A stretch of 64,000 nucleotides of DNA from Massilibacillus massiliensis. Its GTDB lineage: Bacteria > Bacillota > Negativicutes > FLKF01. The position numbers and the translations under genes were made by a program. This document shows, one piece after another, positions 9,695-18,418 of the stretch. Numbering within the stretch: position 1 is the first letter of the stretch; each line of letters begins with the position of its first letter. The stretch spans positions 125,166 to 189,165 of the forward strand of contig NZ_LT575483.1 of the NCBI RefSeq assembly GCF_900086705.1. The letters run 5' to 3'. The notes under the pieces were generated by a model, which saw only the letters and a list, made by a program, of their open reading frames with translations, ran no database searches and had not been told where the DNA came from.

Positions 9695-10651
9695 ATGAAA
9701 ATTACACTAAAGCAAGTGGCCGAACTACTAAACAAACATACTAAGTTTGTTATCACTGCGCACGTTAACCCTGATGGAGATTCATTAGGTTCTATTTTGG
9801 CTTTAGGCAGTTATCTAACAAAAATAGGCAAAGACGTTATATGTTTAATTGATGATGAACTGCCTTCAAACTTTAAATTTTTAAGTGATATCGAAATGAT
9901 TCAATTTCCATCAATGACCAAAATTGACGCAGATTTACTCATTGTTTTAGATTGTAGTGATCTTGAACGAATTGGTCGTGTGAATGGATTAGCGAAAGCT
10001 CCCATTCTCAATATTGATCACCATATTTCAAACAATGAATTTGCCGATTATTTATATTTAGACAGTAATGTTTCTGCAACCGGAGAAATTATATTTGACT
10101 TACTCGACTTGATGCATGCAGATTTTGATTTAGCAATTGCAACTTCTTTATACACCGCAATTGCTACTGACTGTGGCTTTTTCAAATATTCAAATACTTC
10201 TTCAAAAACGATGAAAATTGCTGCTGAATTACTTAATTGCGGAGTTAAGCCACATGTAATTTCAGAGCAGTTAGAAAAAAAATCTTTAGAGAACATTCGC
10301 ATGTTACCTAAAGTACTAGAAACTCTAGAATTATTTGCAAATAATACGATTGCTTGTATTTGCATTTCTAAAGATATACTAACTATTTGTGATAATACAG
10401 AAGGGTTTATTGATTTTCCGCGTGTGATTGATGGGGTTGACCTAGCCATTATGGTTAAATATATAGATGATTCATCTTGCAGAATTAGTATGAGATCTAA
10501 AACTGTAGATGTAAGTAAAATTGCAACTTCTTTCGGTGGTGGAGGCCATAAAAAAGCTGCTGGTTGTACACTTAATCAAACACTAGACGAGAGTAAAAAA
10601 ACAATTGTTGATTCTGCCATGAAATTTATGAGTGAGTTAAATCATGTATAA
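9695..10651 (+). CDS. nrnA: DHH/DHHA1 phosphoesterase, NrnA type (oligoribonuclease/pAp phosphatase)
   Basis: A 318-residue DHH-family phosphoesterase. Metal-binding motifs are visible: AHVNPDGDSLGS near the N terminus, a central DCSD, and the name motif DHHISN; the DHHA1 domain ends with GGGGHKKAAG. NrnA degrades very short RNAs and converts pAp to AMP, linking RNA turnover with sulfur metabolism. The ATG at 9695 fits GATGAGG at 9676; an earlier in-frame ATG at 9677 is too close to its Shine-Dalgarno sequence. It overlaps truB by 8 bases. Confidence 0.9.
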   Translation: MKITLKQVAELLNKHTKFVITAHVNPDGDSLGSILALGSYLTKIGKDVICLIDDELPSNFKFLSDIEMIQFPSMTKIDADLLIVLDCSDLERIGRVNGLAKAPILNIDHHISNNEFADYLYLDSNVSATGEIIFDLLDLMHADFDLAIATSLYTAIATDCGFFKYSNTSSKTMKIAAELLNCGVKPHVISEQLEKKSLENIRMLPKVLETLELFANNTIACICISKDILTICDNTEGFIDFPRVIDGVDLAIMVKYIDDSSCRISMRSKTVDVSKIATSFGGGGHKKAAGCTLNQTLDESKKTIVDSAMKFMSELNHV

Positions 10652-11516
10652 TGGATTTATCAATATTTTAAAACCGCCTGGAATGAGTTCACATGATGTT
10701 GTTTCTTTTATCCGTCGTACATATGGAATGAAAAAGGTTGGCCATGCAGGAACATTAGATCCTGCAGCAGCTGGAGTATTACCTATTGCGCTGGGTAAGG
10801 CAACGCGTTTAATTGAATATCTGGTAGATGCAGATAAAATGTATCGAGCTGAAGTAACGTTTGGTTATGCAACAGATACTGGTGACATTACAGGTAATAT
10901 TGTAGAAGAACTTTATGATTTCGAAAAACCGACTTTAGAAACAATAAACGATGTTTTAAAATCTTTTTTAGGTGAAAATCATCAACTGCCGCCTATGTAC
11001 TCTGCTATAAAAATTAATGGCGTAAAATTATATGATTTAGCTAGAAAAGGAATGTCTATTGACCGGCCCACACGAAAAATTTTTATTAAGCAAATCAATT
11101 TAATTGAACATCGCACCTCAAGTTTTTTGTTTGACGTCCAATGTTCTAAAGGAACTTATATTCGGACATTATGTTTTGATATTGGTGTAAAATTAGGACT
11201 TCCTTCTGTTATGTCTTTTTTAATTCGAACAAGAGTTGGTGATTTTCAGTTAGAAAACGCCTTTATAATTGAAGAAATTACCAAAAATCCATTGCAAGCC
11301 ATTCAAACTTTGGATAGCGTCTTAAGCCATATGCCTAGGATTACTTTGCCAATAAACCTGGCACAAAAATTTATACAAGGGCAGAAGATCCTATTAGAAA
11401 ATACTAAAAATGTAAATTCATTCGTACGTATATACGAAAATACCAATAACTTTATTGGTATTGGTGAATTTGACAGTTACACATCGGTATTAAAACCAAC
11501 AAAAGTTATGATTTGA
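10644..11516 (+). CDS. truB: tRNA pseudouridine(55) synthase
   Basis: A 290-residue TruB. The catalytic aspartate is in HAGTLDPAAAGVLPIALG (about residues 35-52), followed by KATRLIEYL, the GEN/PPMYSAIK region and SKGTYIRTLCFDIG, all family signatures. It isomerizes U55 of the tRNA T loop and acts as a tRNA folding helper. A C-terminal PUA-like segment is present but short. The start overlaps nrnA; ribF follows after 52 bases, as in many Firmicutes. Confidence 0.95.
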   Translation: MYNGFINILKPPGMSSHDVVSFIRRTYGMKKVGHAGTLDPAAAGVLPIALGKATRLIEYLVDADKMYRAEVTFGYATDTGDITGNIVEELYDFEKPTLETINDVLKSFLGENHQLPPMYSAIKINGVKLYDLARKGMSIDRPTRKIFIKQINLIEHRTSSFLFDVQCSKGTYIRTLCFDIGVKLGLPSVMSFLIRTRVGDFQLENAFIIEEITKNPLQAIQTLDSVLSHMPRITLPINLAQKFIQGQKILLENTKNVNSFVRIYENTNNFIGIGEFDSYTSVLKPTKVMI

Positions 11517-11568
11517 ATCATTATATTAAATTTTTTGTAGTCTATCGTTTTAAGGAGTTAGATTACCC

Positions 11569-12486
11569 ATGCAAATTTTTTCAAACATTTCCGATTTAAC
11601 TAAAAACTATTCTAATATTGTAGTAGCATTAGGAACTTTCGATGGTGTACATATTGGTCATCAAAGTATTATAAAAAAAGCAATTAAATTAGCTAAAGAA
11701 ATTGATGGAACTAGTGCTGTTTTTACATTTAGTAATCATCCATTGGAAATTATTTGTCCTTCTAAATGCCCACTAACAATAGGAGATAATTATGATAAAG
11801 AACTATGGATGCGTGAATTAGGAGTTGACATTCTAGTAGATATTCCGTTTACAGCAAATTTTTTAAAATTATCGCCTATAGATTTCTTAACACTTTTAAA
11901 GACAAATTTAAATCCAAAATACATTGTTGTAGGACCGAATTATTCTTTTGGTTATAAGGGGCAGGGAAATTCTAAACTTTTAATAGAGCTAGGAAAAAAT
12001 TTTGGATTTAAAGCTGAAATTCAACCTGAAGTTTATATCGAAAATAAATTAGTAAGCAGCACATTAATTCGAAGCTTAATAGTAAAAGGTGATATCGCTT
12101 CTGCTAATAAACTTTTAGGGAAAAGATTCAAATTAGGTGGTCAAGTTATCCAAGGAGATCAACGTGGCAGAGAGCTCGGTTTTCCTACAGCAAATATGGA
12201 GATCAAAAAGGGACGTGTCATTCCATCAAATGGCGTTTATGCTGTGGATGTTATTTTTAAAAATAAACTTTATCATGCAATTGCAAATATTGGAACCAAT
12301 CCGACGTTTAATGGATCAGTCCGTCATATTGAAGTCCACATATTAGATTTCAATATGAATATTTATGATGAAATCATTGAAATTCAATTTATAAAAAAAA
12401 TACGAAATGAAAAACAATTTGAAAGTAAAAACAAACTAATTAGCCAAATAAAACTTGATATACAAGCAGCTTTTAAGAATTTTTAG
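11569..12486 (+). CDS. ribF: Bifunctional riboflavin kinase / FAD synthetase
   Basis: A 305-residue two-domain enzyme. The N-terminal adenylyltransferase domain has ALGTFDGVHIGHQSII (the HIGH-like nucleotide-binding motif) and a later SSTLIRSLIVKGD; the C-terminal flavokinase domain has GRELGFPTANM and GVYAVDV. It makes FMN and then FAD from riboflavin. AAGGAG precedes the ATG. The riboflavin made by the ribDEBAH operon at 34-38 kb is its substrate, so the two loci form one pathway although only the latter carries an FMN riboswitch. Confidence 0.96.
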   Translation: MQIFSNISDLTKNYSNIVVALGTFDGVHIGHQSIIKKAIKLAKEIDGTSAVFTFSNHPLEIICPSKCPLTIGDNYDKELWMRELGVDILVDIPFTANFLKLSPIDFLTLLKTNLNPKYIVVGPNYSFGYKGQGNSKLLIELGKNFGFKAEIQPEVYIENKLVSSTLIRSLIVKGDIASANKLLGKRFKLGGQVIQGDQRGRELGFPTANMEIKKGRVIPSNGVYAVDVIFKNKLYHAIANIGTNPTFNGSVRHIEVHILDFNMNIYDEIIEIQFIKKIRNEKQFESKNKLISQIKLDIQAAFKNF

Positions 12487-12515
12487 TTTACTTTTTCAAT
12501 AGATTGTATTATAAT
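12487..12515 (+). promoter_or_regulatory. Sigma-A-type promoter for rpsO
   Basis: A TTTACT -35-like hexamer, 17-base spacer and a perfect TATAAT -10 box at 12510-12515, right after ribF. It gives rpsO its own transcript with a leader of roughly 100 bases. Confidence 0.65.
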
Positions 12516-12548
12516 AGTAAAAGTGTTAATTTTGTTATGACACTTAAC

Positions 12549-12593
12549 CCATAGCTAGGAGTTGCGATTCTCCGACGATTTCTTGGCTAATGG
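12549..12593 (+). ncRNA. Ribosomal protein S15 autoregulatory leader (putative)
   Basis: Between the promoter and rpsO, CCATAGC pairs with GCTAATGG (one bulged A) and encloses a GGAG/CTCC hairpin with loop TTGCGATT. The layout resembles S15 (rpsO) leader RNAs of Firmicutes, in which S15 binding represses its own mRNA. A 28-base gap follows to the start codon. The assignment rests on structure and position; a covariance search is needed. Confidence 0.55.
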
Positions 12594-12621
12594 TGATTTA
12601 AATACTAGGAGGAACTTTTTT

Positions 12622-12888
12622 ATGCTAACAGCTGAACAAAAACAACAAGTAATTGAACAATATCGTGTACACGAGGGTGATACTGGATCACCAGAGGTAC
12701 AAATTGCAATTTTAACTGCGCGTATTGTTTATTTGACGGAACACTTAAAAGAACACAAGAAAGATCATCATTCACGTCGTGGTCTTTTGAAAATGGTTGG
12801 ACATCGTAGAAGATTGTTAAATTATCTTCATACAAACGATATCGAACGTTATCGTACAATCATTGCAAAATTAAATCTTCGTAAATAG
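12622..12888 (+). CDS. rpsO: 30S ribosomal protein S15
   Basis: An 88-residue S15, the normal length, beginning [20 protein letters not shown]. It has the signature [15 protein letters not shown] and the basic [25 protein letters not shown] segment that contacts 16S rRNA. The start at 12622 has a strong AGGAGG 8 bases upstream; an in-frame ATG-like start further upstream would lie in the leader RNA. It is monocistronic, with its own promoter and a strong terminator. Confidence 0.97.
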   Translation: MLTAEQKQQVIEQYRVHEGDTGSPEVQIAILTARIVYLTEHLKEHKKDHHSRRGLLKMVGHRRRLLNYLHTNDIERYRTIIAKLNLRK

Positions 12889-12890
12889 TA

Positions 12891-12925
12891 AAGAAAGCGG
12901 GAAAATTCCCGCTTTCTTATTTATT
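12891..12925 (+). terminator. Terminator after rpsO
   Basis: A perfect 12-bp stem (AAGAAAGCGGGA / TCCCGCTTTCTT) with a 4-base loop, followed by a T-rich run. Confidence 0.9.
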
Positions 12926-13018
12926 TTTGGTTAATTTAATTTAAAAAAGGGAATCATAAAAAAAATGTCGAAGATAAATCAAGATGAATAATAGATGGAT
13001 AATTTAGGAGGAGAATAT

Positions 13019-15127
13019 ATGCATAGTTTTGAGATGCAATTGGGTGGTAGAAAATTAATCATTGAATCAGGAAAGATGGCCAAACAGGCAAATGGGGCTG
13101 TTCTTGTGCGTTATGGAGATACTGCTGTTTTAGTAACAGCAACAGCTTCTGCCGAACCTAGAGAAGGTGTAGATTTTTTCCCATTGACAGTAGATTATGA
13201 GGAAAAATTATATGCTGTTGGAAAAATTCCCGGCGGCTTTATAAAAAGAGAAGGACGTCCAAGTGAATCTTCTATTTTAGCAAGTCGTTTAATCGATAGA
13301 CCAATTCGTCCATTATTTGCTGATGGATTTAGAAATGATGTTCAAATTGTTGCAACAGTAATGTCCGTTGATCAAGATAATGCACCGGACGTTTCCGCTA
13401 TGATCGGTGCTTCTTGCGCTTTATGTATTTCAGACATTCCCTTTAACGGGCCAATTGCAGGTGTTAAAGTTGGAATGGTAAATGGCAATTTCATAATAAA
13501 TCCAACAGTAGAACAACAAGCACAAAGCGAGCTAAATTTAATTGTCGCAGGTTCCCATGATGCAGTTATGATGGTAGAAGCCGGTGCGAATGAATTATCT
13601 GAAGAAGTAATGTTAGAAGCAATTATGTTTGGTCATAAAGCAATTCGCGAAGTCGTTGAATTCCAACAAAAAATACGAAATGAAATTGGTAGAGAAAAAA
13701 GGTCTGTTAAGTTATTTGAAGTTCCAGAAGAAATTAATACTTTAGTAAGAGACTATGCAGCTCAGAAATTAAATGAAGCTGTTAGAAATTCAGATAAATT
13801 GTCACGTGAAGCAAATATTACCGATATTAAAAATGAAACATTAGAACATTTTATTGAACAATATCCAGATGATACAAAATACATTCAATATGTCTTACAA
13901 AAAATTGTTAAAGAAAGTGTTCGTAAGATGATAACGGTTGAAAAAATCCGTCCTGATGGCCGTGAAATTGAAGAAGTTCGCCCAATTAGCTGTGAAGTTG
14001 GTCTATTAGCTCGTACGCACGGTTCTGGTTTATTTACTCGTGGACAAACACAAGTATTTACAATTACTACATTAGGTGCTCTTGGTGATGAACAAGTTAT
14101 TGATGGGCTAGGAGTAGAAGAATCAAAACGTTATATGCATCATTATAATTTTCCTGCATATAGTGTAGGTGAAACAAAACCATCCCGTGGACCTGGTCGC
14201 CGTGAAATTGGTCATGGAGCATTAGCTGAACGTGCATTAGTTCCTGTTATTCCTAATATAAATGATTTTCCTTATACGATCCGATTAGTTTCAGAAGTTT
14301 TAGAATCTAATGGTTCTAGTTCAATGGGTAGTGTTTGTGGCAGTACCTTATCGTTAATGAATGCAGGTGTTCCAATAGAACGACCTGTCTCTGGCGTTGC
14401 TATGGGATTAGTTAAAGACGGAGAAAATTATACAATTTTAACTGATATTCAAGGAATGGAAGACGCATTAGGAGATATGGATTTTAAAGTAGCTGGAACG
14501 ACAGAAGGTATCACAGCCATTCAAATGGATATTAAAATTGCTGGTTTGACCAAAGAAATTTTAGCAACTGCACTCGCGCAGGCAAAACGTGGACGTTCTC
14601 ATATTTTAAATAAAATGCTCGAAGTAATTTCAGAACCTAATAAAGAGCTTTCCGCATACGCACCACGTATTATCACAATGCAAATTAACCCAGATAAAAT
14701 TCGCGACGTGATCGGACCTGGTGGAAAAACAATTAAAAAAATTATCGATGAGACAGGCGTAAGTATTGATATTGAAGATAACGGTAAGGTATTTATCTCA
14801 GCAGTAGATATCATGAGTGGTCAAAACGCCATTGAAATTATTGAAAATATAGTTCGAGAAGTCGAAGTCGGTGGAATATATGATGGTAAAGTAACCCGAA
14901 TTATGAATTTTGGTGCTTTCGTAGAAGTCCTACCTGGTAAAGAGGGACTCGTACACATTTCACAACTGGCAAATGAAAGAGTTGAGAAGGTAGAAGATGT
15001 CGTGAAGGTCGGCGATTCCTTAAAAGTTAAAGTAACCGAAATTGATCGACAAGGTCGTGTAAACTTATCACATAAGGTACTTATTGAAAAAGAAGATAGT
15101 TCTTCTAAAACGACAACTGAACAATAA
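13019..15127 (+). CDS. pnp: Polyribonucleotide nucleotidyltransferase (PNPase)
   Basis: A 702-residue PNPase, which degrades RNA 3' to 5' by phosphorolysis. It has two RNase PH domains (the second with [16 protein letters not shown] and [10 protein letters not shown]), a helical linker, a KH domain with [11 protein letters not shown] and an S1 domain with [26 protein letters not shown]. The ATG at 13019 follows TTAGGAGGAG; an earlier in-frame start at 12995 lacks such a site. It follows rpsO, as is usual, and ends in a terminator. Confidence 0.97.
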   Translation: MHSFEMQLGGRKLIIESGKMAKQANGAVLVRYGDTAVLVTATASAEPREGVDFFPLTVDYEEKLYAVGKIPGGFIKREGRPSESSILASRLIDRPIRPLFADGFRNDVQIVATVMSVDQDNAPDVSAMIGASCALCISDIPFNGPIAGVKVGMVNGNFIINPTVEQQAQSELNLIVAGSHDAVMMVEAGANELSEEVMLEAIMFGHKAIREVVEFQQKIRNEIGREKRSVKLFEVPEEINTLVRDYAAQKLNEAVRNSDKLSREANITDIKNETLEHFIEQYPDDTKYIQYVLQKIVKESVRKMITVEKIRPDGREIEEVRPISCEVGLLARTHGSGLFTRGQTQVFTITTLGALGDEQVIDGLGVEESKRYMHHYNFPAYSVGETKPSRGPGRREIGHGALAERALVPVIPNINDFPYTIRLVSEVLESNGSSSMGSVCGSTLSLMNAGVPIERPVSGVAMGLVKDGENYTILTDIQGMEDALGDMDFKVAGTTEGITAIQMDIKIAGLTKEILATALAQAKRGRSHILNKMLEVISEPNKELSAYAPRIITMQINPDKIRDVIGPGGKTIKKIIDETGVSIDIEDNGKVFISAVDIMSGQNAIEIIENIVREVEVGGIYDGKVTRIMNFGAFVEVLPGKEGLVHISQLANERVEKVEDVVKVGDSLKVKVTEIDRQGRVNLSHKVLIEKEDSSSKTTTEQ

Positions 15128-15135
15128 AAAAAATA

Positions 15136-15175
15136 AAAAGTCTTATAAACTTAATGTTTGCAAGGCTTTTTATTT
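15136..15175 (+). terminator. Terminator after pnp
   Basis: A 10-bp stem AAAAAGTCTT / AAGGCTTTTT (one G-T pair), 17-base loop, then a T-rich run. Confidence 0.75.
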
Positions 15176-15204
15176 TTTGTCTTCTTTAATTTAACTGATA
15201 TAGG

Positions 15205-16194
15205 CTAAATCATTTTATTCAAAGGATTGTTTTTAAATAAATTACCTTGTTCAATATATCTACGAACCATTTTTTCTGATTTATGACGCGTTTGCTGCAT
15301 AATAGAACGTTCATCAACATCATGCTGCGCCGCACTCGTAGCAAAACCACGTCTTAGACTATGCCCAGCAAAATTTGCTGCATTAAGACCCGCCAAAGAA
15401 ACATATTTTTTCACAACTAGAGCAACTGATTGGTCAGTAAGCCTTCGGCTTCTAATTTGTTTATATTTATTCAATGGTCGAAATAATGGGCCAGAAGTTA
15501 ATTGGGCATTATGTATCCAAGCTTTTAAAGCAGTCACTGCGCATATGGATGAATTTGAGCTATATGGTATAGCGACTTGTGCACCTTGACCTTCCTGATC
15601 TCCTTTAGAATGTTCCACAAGAATCAATACGCCATTTTTTGTGAAATTCAAATCTTCAACATCTATTTGTACCAATTCCGAACGACGAAAAGCCCCCATA
15701 AAGCCAACTAATAATAAAGCCTTATCTCGAATTGCTGCGATATCAGCTGGATCACTACTAAAACAAGCAACAATCTGCTGTAAATCTTCTAATAGTATAG
15801 GGGTTTTACCTCGCTGCATAGTACCTTTTTCGCGTTTTATAGCATCTAAAGCATTTCGGACAAGGCCATCACGACATGGGTTAGTATCGATATAACCTGC
15901 GACTTTATGGTTTTCTGAAATCGCGGTTAAACGTCTTGATACAGTATTGGCTTTAGCATGATCAGCTAAATCATTCATATAGTTTACGATAGTTTCTGGT
16001 TCAGCAGGTAATGGTTGTAAATTACGATGTATACACCAATCATAAAAATCCAACCAATCGGATTCATAAGCACGAAGTGTATTATCTGCTTTAGATTTTT
16101 GCAATCGTAATTTACTTTTCATAGAAAGCTTTTTATTATTTTGAATAAAATTATTATTCCTCAAAAGAAAAAAATTCGTATTATTATGACTCAT
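15205..16194 (-). CDS. Solitary tyrosine recombinase
   Basis: A 329-residue tyrosine recombinase with an N-terminal SAM-like core-binding domain (about 30-120) and a C-terminal catalytic domain. Catalytic residues seen: Arg in FMGAFRRSEL, HSLRRG (HxxR), RHKS, and the nucleophile Tyr in MVRRYIEQ. The start at 16194 is chosen because AAGGAGATAG lies 7 bases upstream. It is convergent with pnp and divergent from lexA, with no prophage genes nearby, so it looks like a resident recombinase rather than a phage integrase. It is not in the usual xerC or xerD setting. A 12-7-12 inverted repeat lies just upstream of its start. Confidence 0.85.
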   Translation of the reverse strand: MSHNNTNFFLLRNNNFIQNNKKLSMKSKLRLQKSKADNTLRAYESDWLDFYDWCIHRNLQPLPAEPETIVNYMNDLADHAKANTVSRRLTAISENHKVAGYIDTNPCRDGLVRNALDAIKREKGTMQRGKTPILLEDLQQIVACFSSDPADIAAIRDKALLLVGFMGAFRRSELVQIDVEDLNFTKNGVLILVEHSKGDQEGQGAQVAIPYSSNSSICAVTALKAWIHNAQLTSGPLFRPLNKYKQIRSRRLTDQSVALVVKKYVSLAGLNAANFAGHSLRRGFATSAAQHDVDERSIMQQTRHKSEKMVRRYIEQGNLFKNNPLNKMI

Positions 16195-16225
16195 AAAAAC
16201 TATCTCCTTACTAAAAAATCGACTC

Positions 16226-16256
16226 AACTATTGATAACTATAAATTATCAATAGTT
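16226..16256. repeat. 12-7-12 perfect inverted repeat upstream of the recombinase gene
   Basis: AACTATTGATAA at 16226-16237 and its exact reverse complement at 16245-16256 flank a 7-base centre (CTATAAA). Two 12-bp arms around a 7-bp spacer is the geometry of a tyrosine recombinase core site; it could equally be an operator or an RNA hairpin in the leader. A related AACTATTGGATAA occurs at 16295-16307. Confidence 0.7.
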
Positions 16257-16406
16257 ATAATTGAACTAATTTTACAAGCTTATATACATTTAAACTATTG
16301 GATAATTCCTACACAATTTATACTATACTACATTTAATTACAACTTTCAAAACAATTCTATTATTTATTATATTATACTAGCTAAATTCTCATGATATAT
16401 GATATT

Positions 16407-16446
16407 AGAACGAATGTTTGAAATAGTTGTGAATTATTGATATAAT
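16407..16446 (+). promoter_or_regulatory. lexA promoter with overlapping LexA (SOS) box
   Basis: AGAACGAATGTTTG at 16407-16420 matches the Firmicutes SOS box core GAAC-N4-GTTY. It overlaps the -35 hexamer TTGAAA (16418-16423), which is 17 bases from a perfect TATAAT at 16441-16446. This arrangement predicts LexA autorepression. The same intergenic region drives the divergent recombinase. Confidence 0.85.
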
Positions 16447-16493
16447 GAACTAATGTTAAACAGGGAATTTAATCTAGGAGCGTGTATAAATGA

Positions 16494-17120
16494 ATGAACG
16501 ATAAAGAAACAGTACTAAATAAACGACAACAAGAAATTTTTTCTTTCATTAAAGAATCTTTAATAAATAATGGCTATCCCCCTTCTGTTCGAGAAATTGG
16601 GAAAGCTGTTGGATTAAAATCAAGTTCTACCGTTCATAGTCATTTAGCAAAATTAGAAGAATACGGTTTAATTCGACGAGATCCAACAAAACCAAGAGCA
16701 ATTGATTTACTTGATGAAAAACCTTGGATACAAAAAAGTATGTTATCAATTCCACTTGTGGGGTGCGTAACCGCAGGTACTCCAATATTGGCCACCGAAA
16801 ATATAGAAGAAGTATATCCTTTTCCTGCCGAATTATTAGGAACACATGATCATGTTTTTATGTTATCAGTTGATGGAAATAGCATGATTAATGCTGGAAT
16901 ATTTGATGGGGATTACATTATGGTACGTGAACAGAATACCGCTTATAATAATGATATTGTAGTTGCTTTAATTAACGATGAAACTGCAACCGTAAAAAGA
17001 TTTTTTAAAGAAACAGATATCATTCGCTTACAACCAGAAAATGACACGATGGAACCAATTTATGAAAAAAATGTTGCCATTCTAGGAAAAGTTATTGGTG
17101 TATTCCGACACATTAGGTAA
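16494..17120 (+). CDS. lexA: LexA repressor
   Basis: A 208-residue LexA, the SOS response repressor. The N-terminal winged helix includes [26 protein letters not shown]; the Ala-Gly autocleavage site is in VTAGTP (about residue 92); the catalytic Ser is in DGNSMINAG and the Lys in ATVKRFF. AGGAG lies 13 bases before this ATG. A nearer ATG at 16490 opens a 4-codon frame (Met-Asn-Glu-Arg-stop) that overlaps the lexA start, which may lower initiation. Confidence 0.96.
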   Translation: MNDKETVLNKRQQEIFSFIKESLINNGYPPSVREIGKAVGLKSSSTVHSHLAKLEEYGLIRRDPTKPRAIDLLDEKPWIQKSMLSIPLVGCVTAGTPILATENIEEVYPFPAELLGTHDHVFMLSVDGNSMINAGIFDGDYIMVREQNTAYNNDIVVALINDETATVKRFFKETDIIRLQPENDTMEPIYEKNVAILGKVIGVFRHIR

Positions 17121-17121
17121 A

Positions 17122-17163
17122 TAAAAAGCAATCATTCTTAAATGAGAATGATTGCTTTTTATT
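17122..17163. terminator. Bidirectional terminator between lexA and ynbB
   Basis: A perfect stem of about 15 bp (AAAAAGCAATCATTCT and its complement) with a short loop, flanked by A-rich and T-rich runs, between two convergent genes. Confidence 0.85.
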
Positions 17164-17172
17164 TATAAGGAA

Positions 17173-18417
17173 TTAACTTAGCTCTTCAATTGCTTGTGCA
17201 GCTCCCATGATACCAATTATATTATGCTCAAATATAAGTCCACCTTGCAAATATACAATATAAGGTTCACGAATTGGACCATCAGCACTCAATTCAATGG
17301 AAGCCCCTTGTACAAAAGTTCCTGCGGCCATAATAACTTGGTCTTTGTATCCAGGCATATCCCATGGCTCTGGCTGCACATGAGAATCTACCGGTGAATA
17401 TTTTTGTATTCCCTGACAAAAAGCAACCATTTTTTCTTTGCTGCCAAGTTGAATCGCTTGAATTAAATCACTTCTTAAATCTTTAGAATCAGGTAATGTA
17501 TGATATCCCAATTTAGAAAAGAAAACTGAAGCAAAGACAGCCCCTTTCAAAGCTTGTGCAACAACATGAGGTGCCATAAATAATCCTTGATATAGTAGAC
17601 GGTTATTTACTAAGGAAGCACCCAATTCACTTCCTATCCCCGGTGCAGTTAAACGACAAGCGGCTAAATCAACAAGTTCTGCTTTACCTGCAATATAACC
17701 ACCTGTTGGCGCAATTCCCCCACCAGGATTTTTAATCAATGAACCTGCAACAATATCAGCCCCCGCTGCAGTAGGCTCTAATGTATCAACAAACTCACCA
17801 TAACAATTATCAACAAAACAGATGCAATCTTTCTTTATAGTTTTTATCATTTCACAAATTTGTTTAATCTCATCAATTGTTAAAGGCGCACGCATACTGT
17901 ACCCTCTAGAACGTTGAATCAATACCATTTTTGTATTCGCTTTAATCGAATTTTTAATTTTTTCTAAATCAACTTTTCCATTTACCATTGCAACTTCGTT
18001 ATAATCTACACCAAATTCTTTTAAAGATCCACTCGTTTCGTTATGATAGCCGATTACCGTTTGCATGGTATCATAAGGGGTTCCAGTAACGGATAATAAT
18101 TCATCTCCCGGTCTGAGAATCCCAAATAATACAGTGGCTAACGCATGCGTACCAGAAACAAATTGTGTTCTGACCAACGCTTTCTCTGCTCCAAAAATAT
18201 CGGCCCAAAGAGCTTCTAAATTCTCCCTTCCAATATCATTATATGCATATCCAGACGTTACATTAAAATGATAGTCTGCGATTTTATGCTTACGCATGCA
18301 ATTTAATATTTTAAATGTATTTTTTTCTGCAATTTGATCTATTCGAGTGAATAGAGTCCTACATTCTTCTAATGCTAAAGTTTTAGTTGTTATTATTTTT
18401 TTTGAAAACGGATACAT
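17173..18417 (-). CDS. ynbB: Methionine gamma-lyase-type PLP protein, 'aluminum resistance' (YnbB) family
   Basis: A 414-residue PLP-dependent protein of the Cys/Met metabolism fold that databases call 'aluminum resistance protein' or methionine gamma-lyase family. The PLP lysine is in AGSLIKNPGGGIAPTGGYIAGK, and VDNCYGEFVDTLEPTAAGADI lies just before it. It begins 1 base after the hflX stop; in Bacillus the hflX and ynbB homologs are also adjacent. Substrate and physiological role are uncertain; the resistance label comes from an old phenotype. Confidence 0.85.
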   Translation of the reverse strand: MYPFSKKIITTKTLALEECRTLFTRIDQIAEKNTFKILNCMRKHKIADYHFNVTSGYAYNDIGRENLEALWADIFGAEKALVRTQFVSGTHALATVLFGILRPGDELLSVTGTPYDTMQTVIGYHNETSGSLKEFGVDYNEVAMVNGKVDLEKIKNSIKANTKMVLIQRSRGYSMRAPLTIDEIKQICEMIKTIKKDCICFVDNCYGEFVDTLEPTAAGADIVAGSLIKNPGGGIAPTGGYIAGKAELVDLAACRLTAPGIGSELGASLVNNRLLYQGLFMAPHVVAQALKGAVFASVFFSKLGYHTLPDSKDLRSDLIQAIQLGSKEKMVAFCQGIQKYSPVDSHVQPEPWDMPGYKDQVIMAAGTFVQGASIELSADGPIREPYIVYLQGGLIFEHNIIGIMGAAQAIEELS

Positions 18418-18418
18418 G

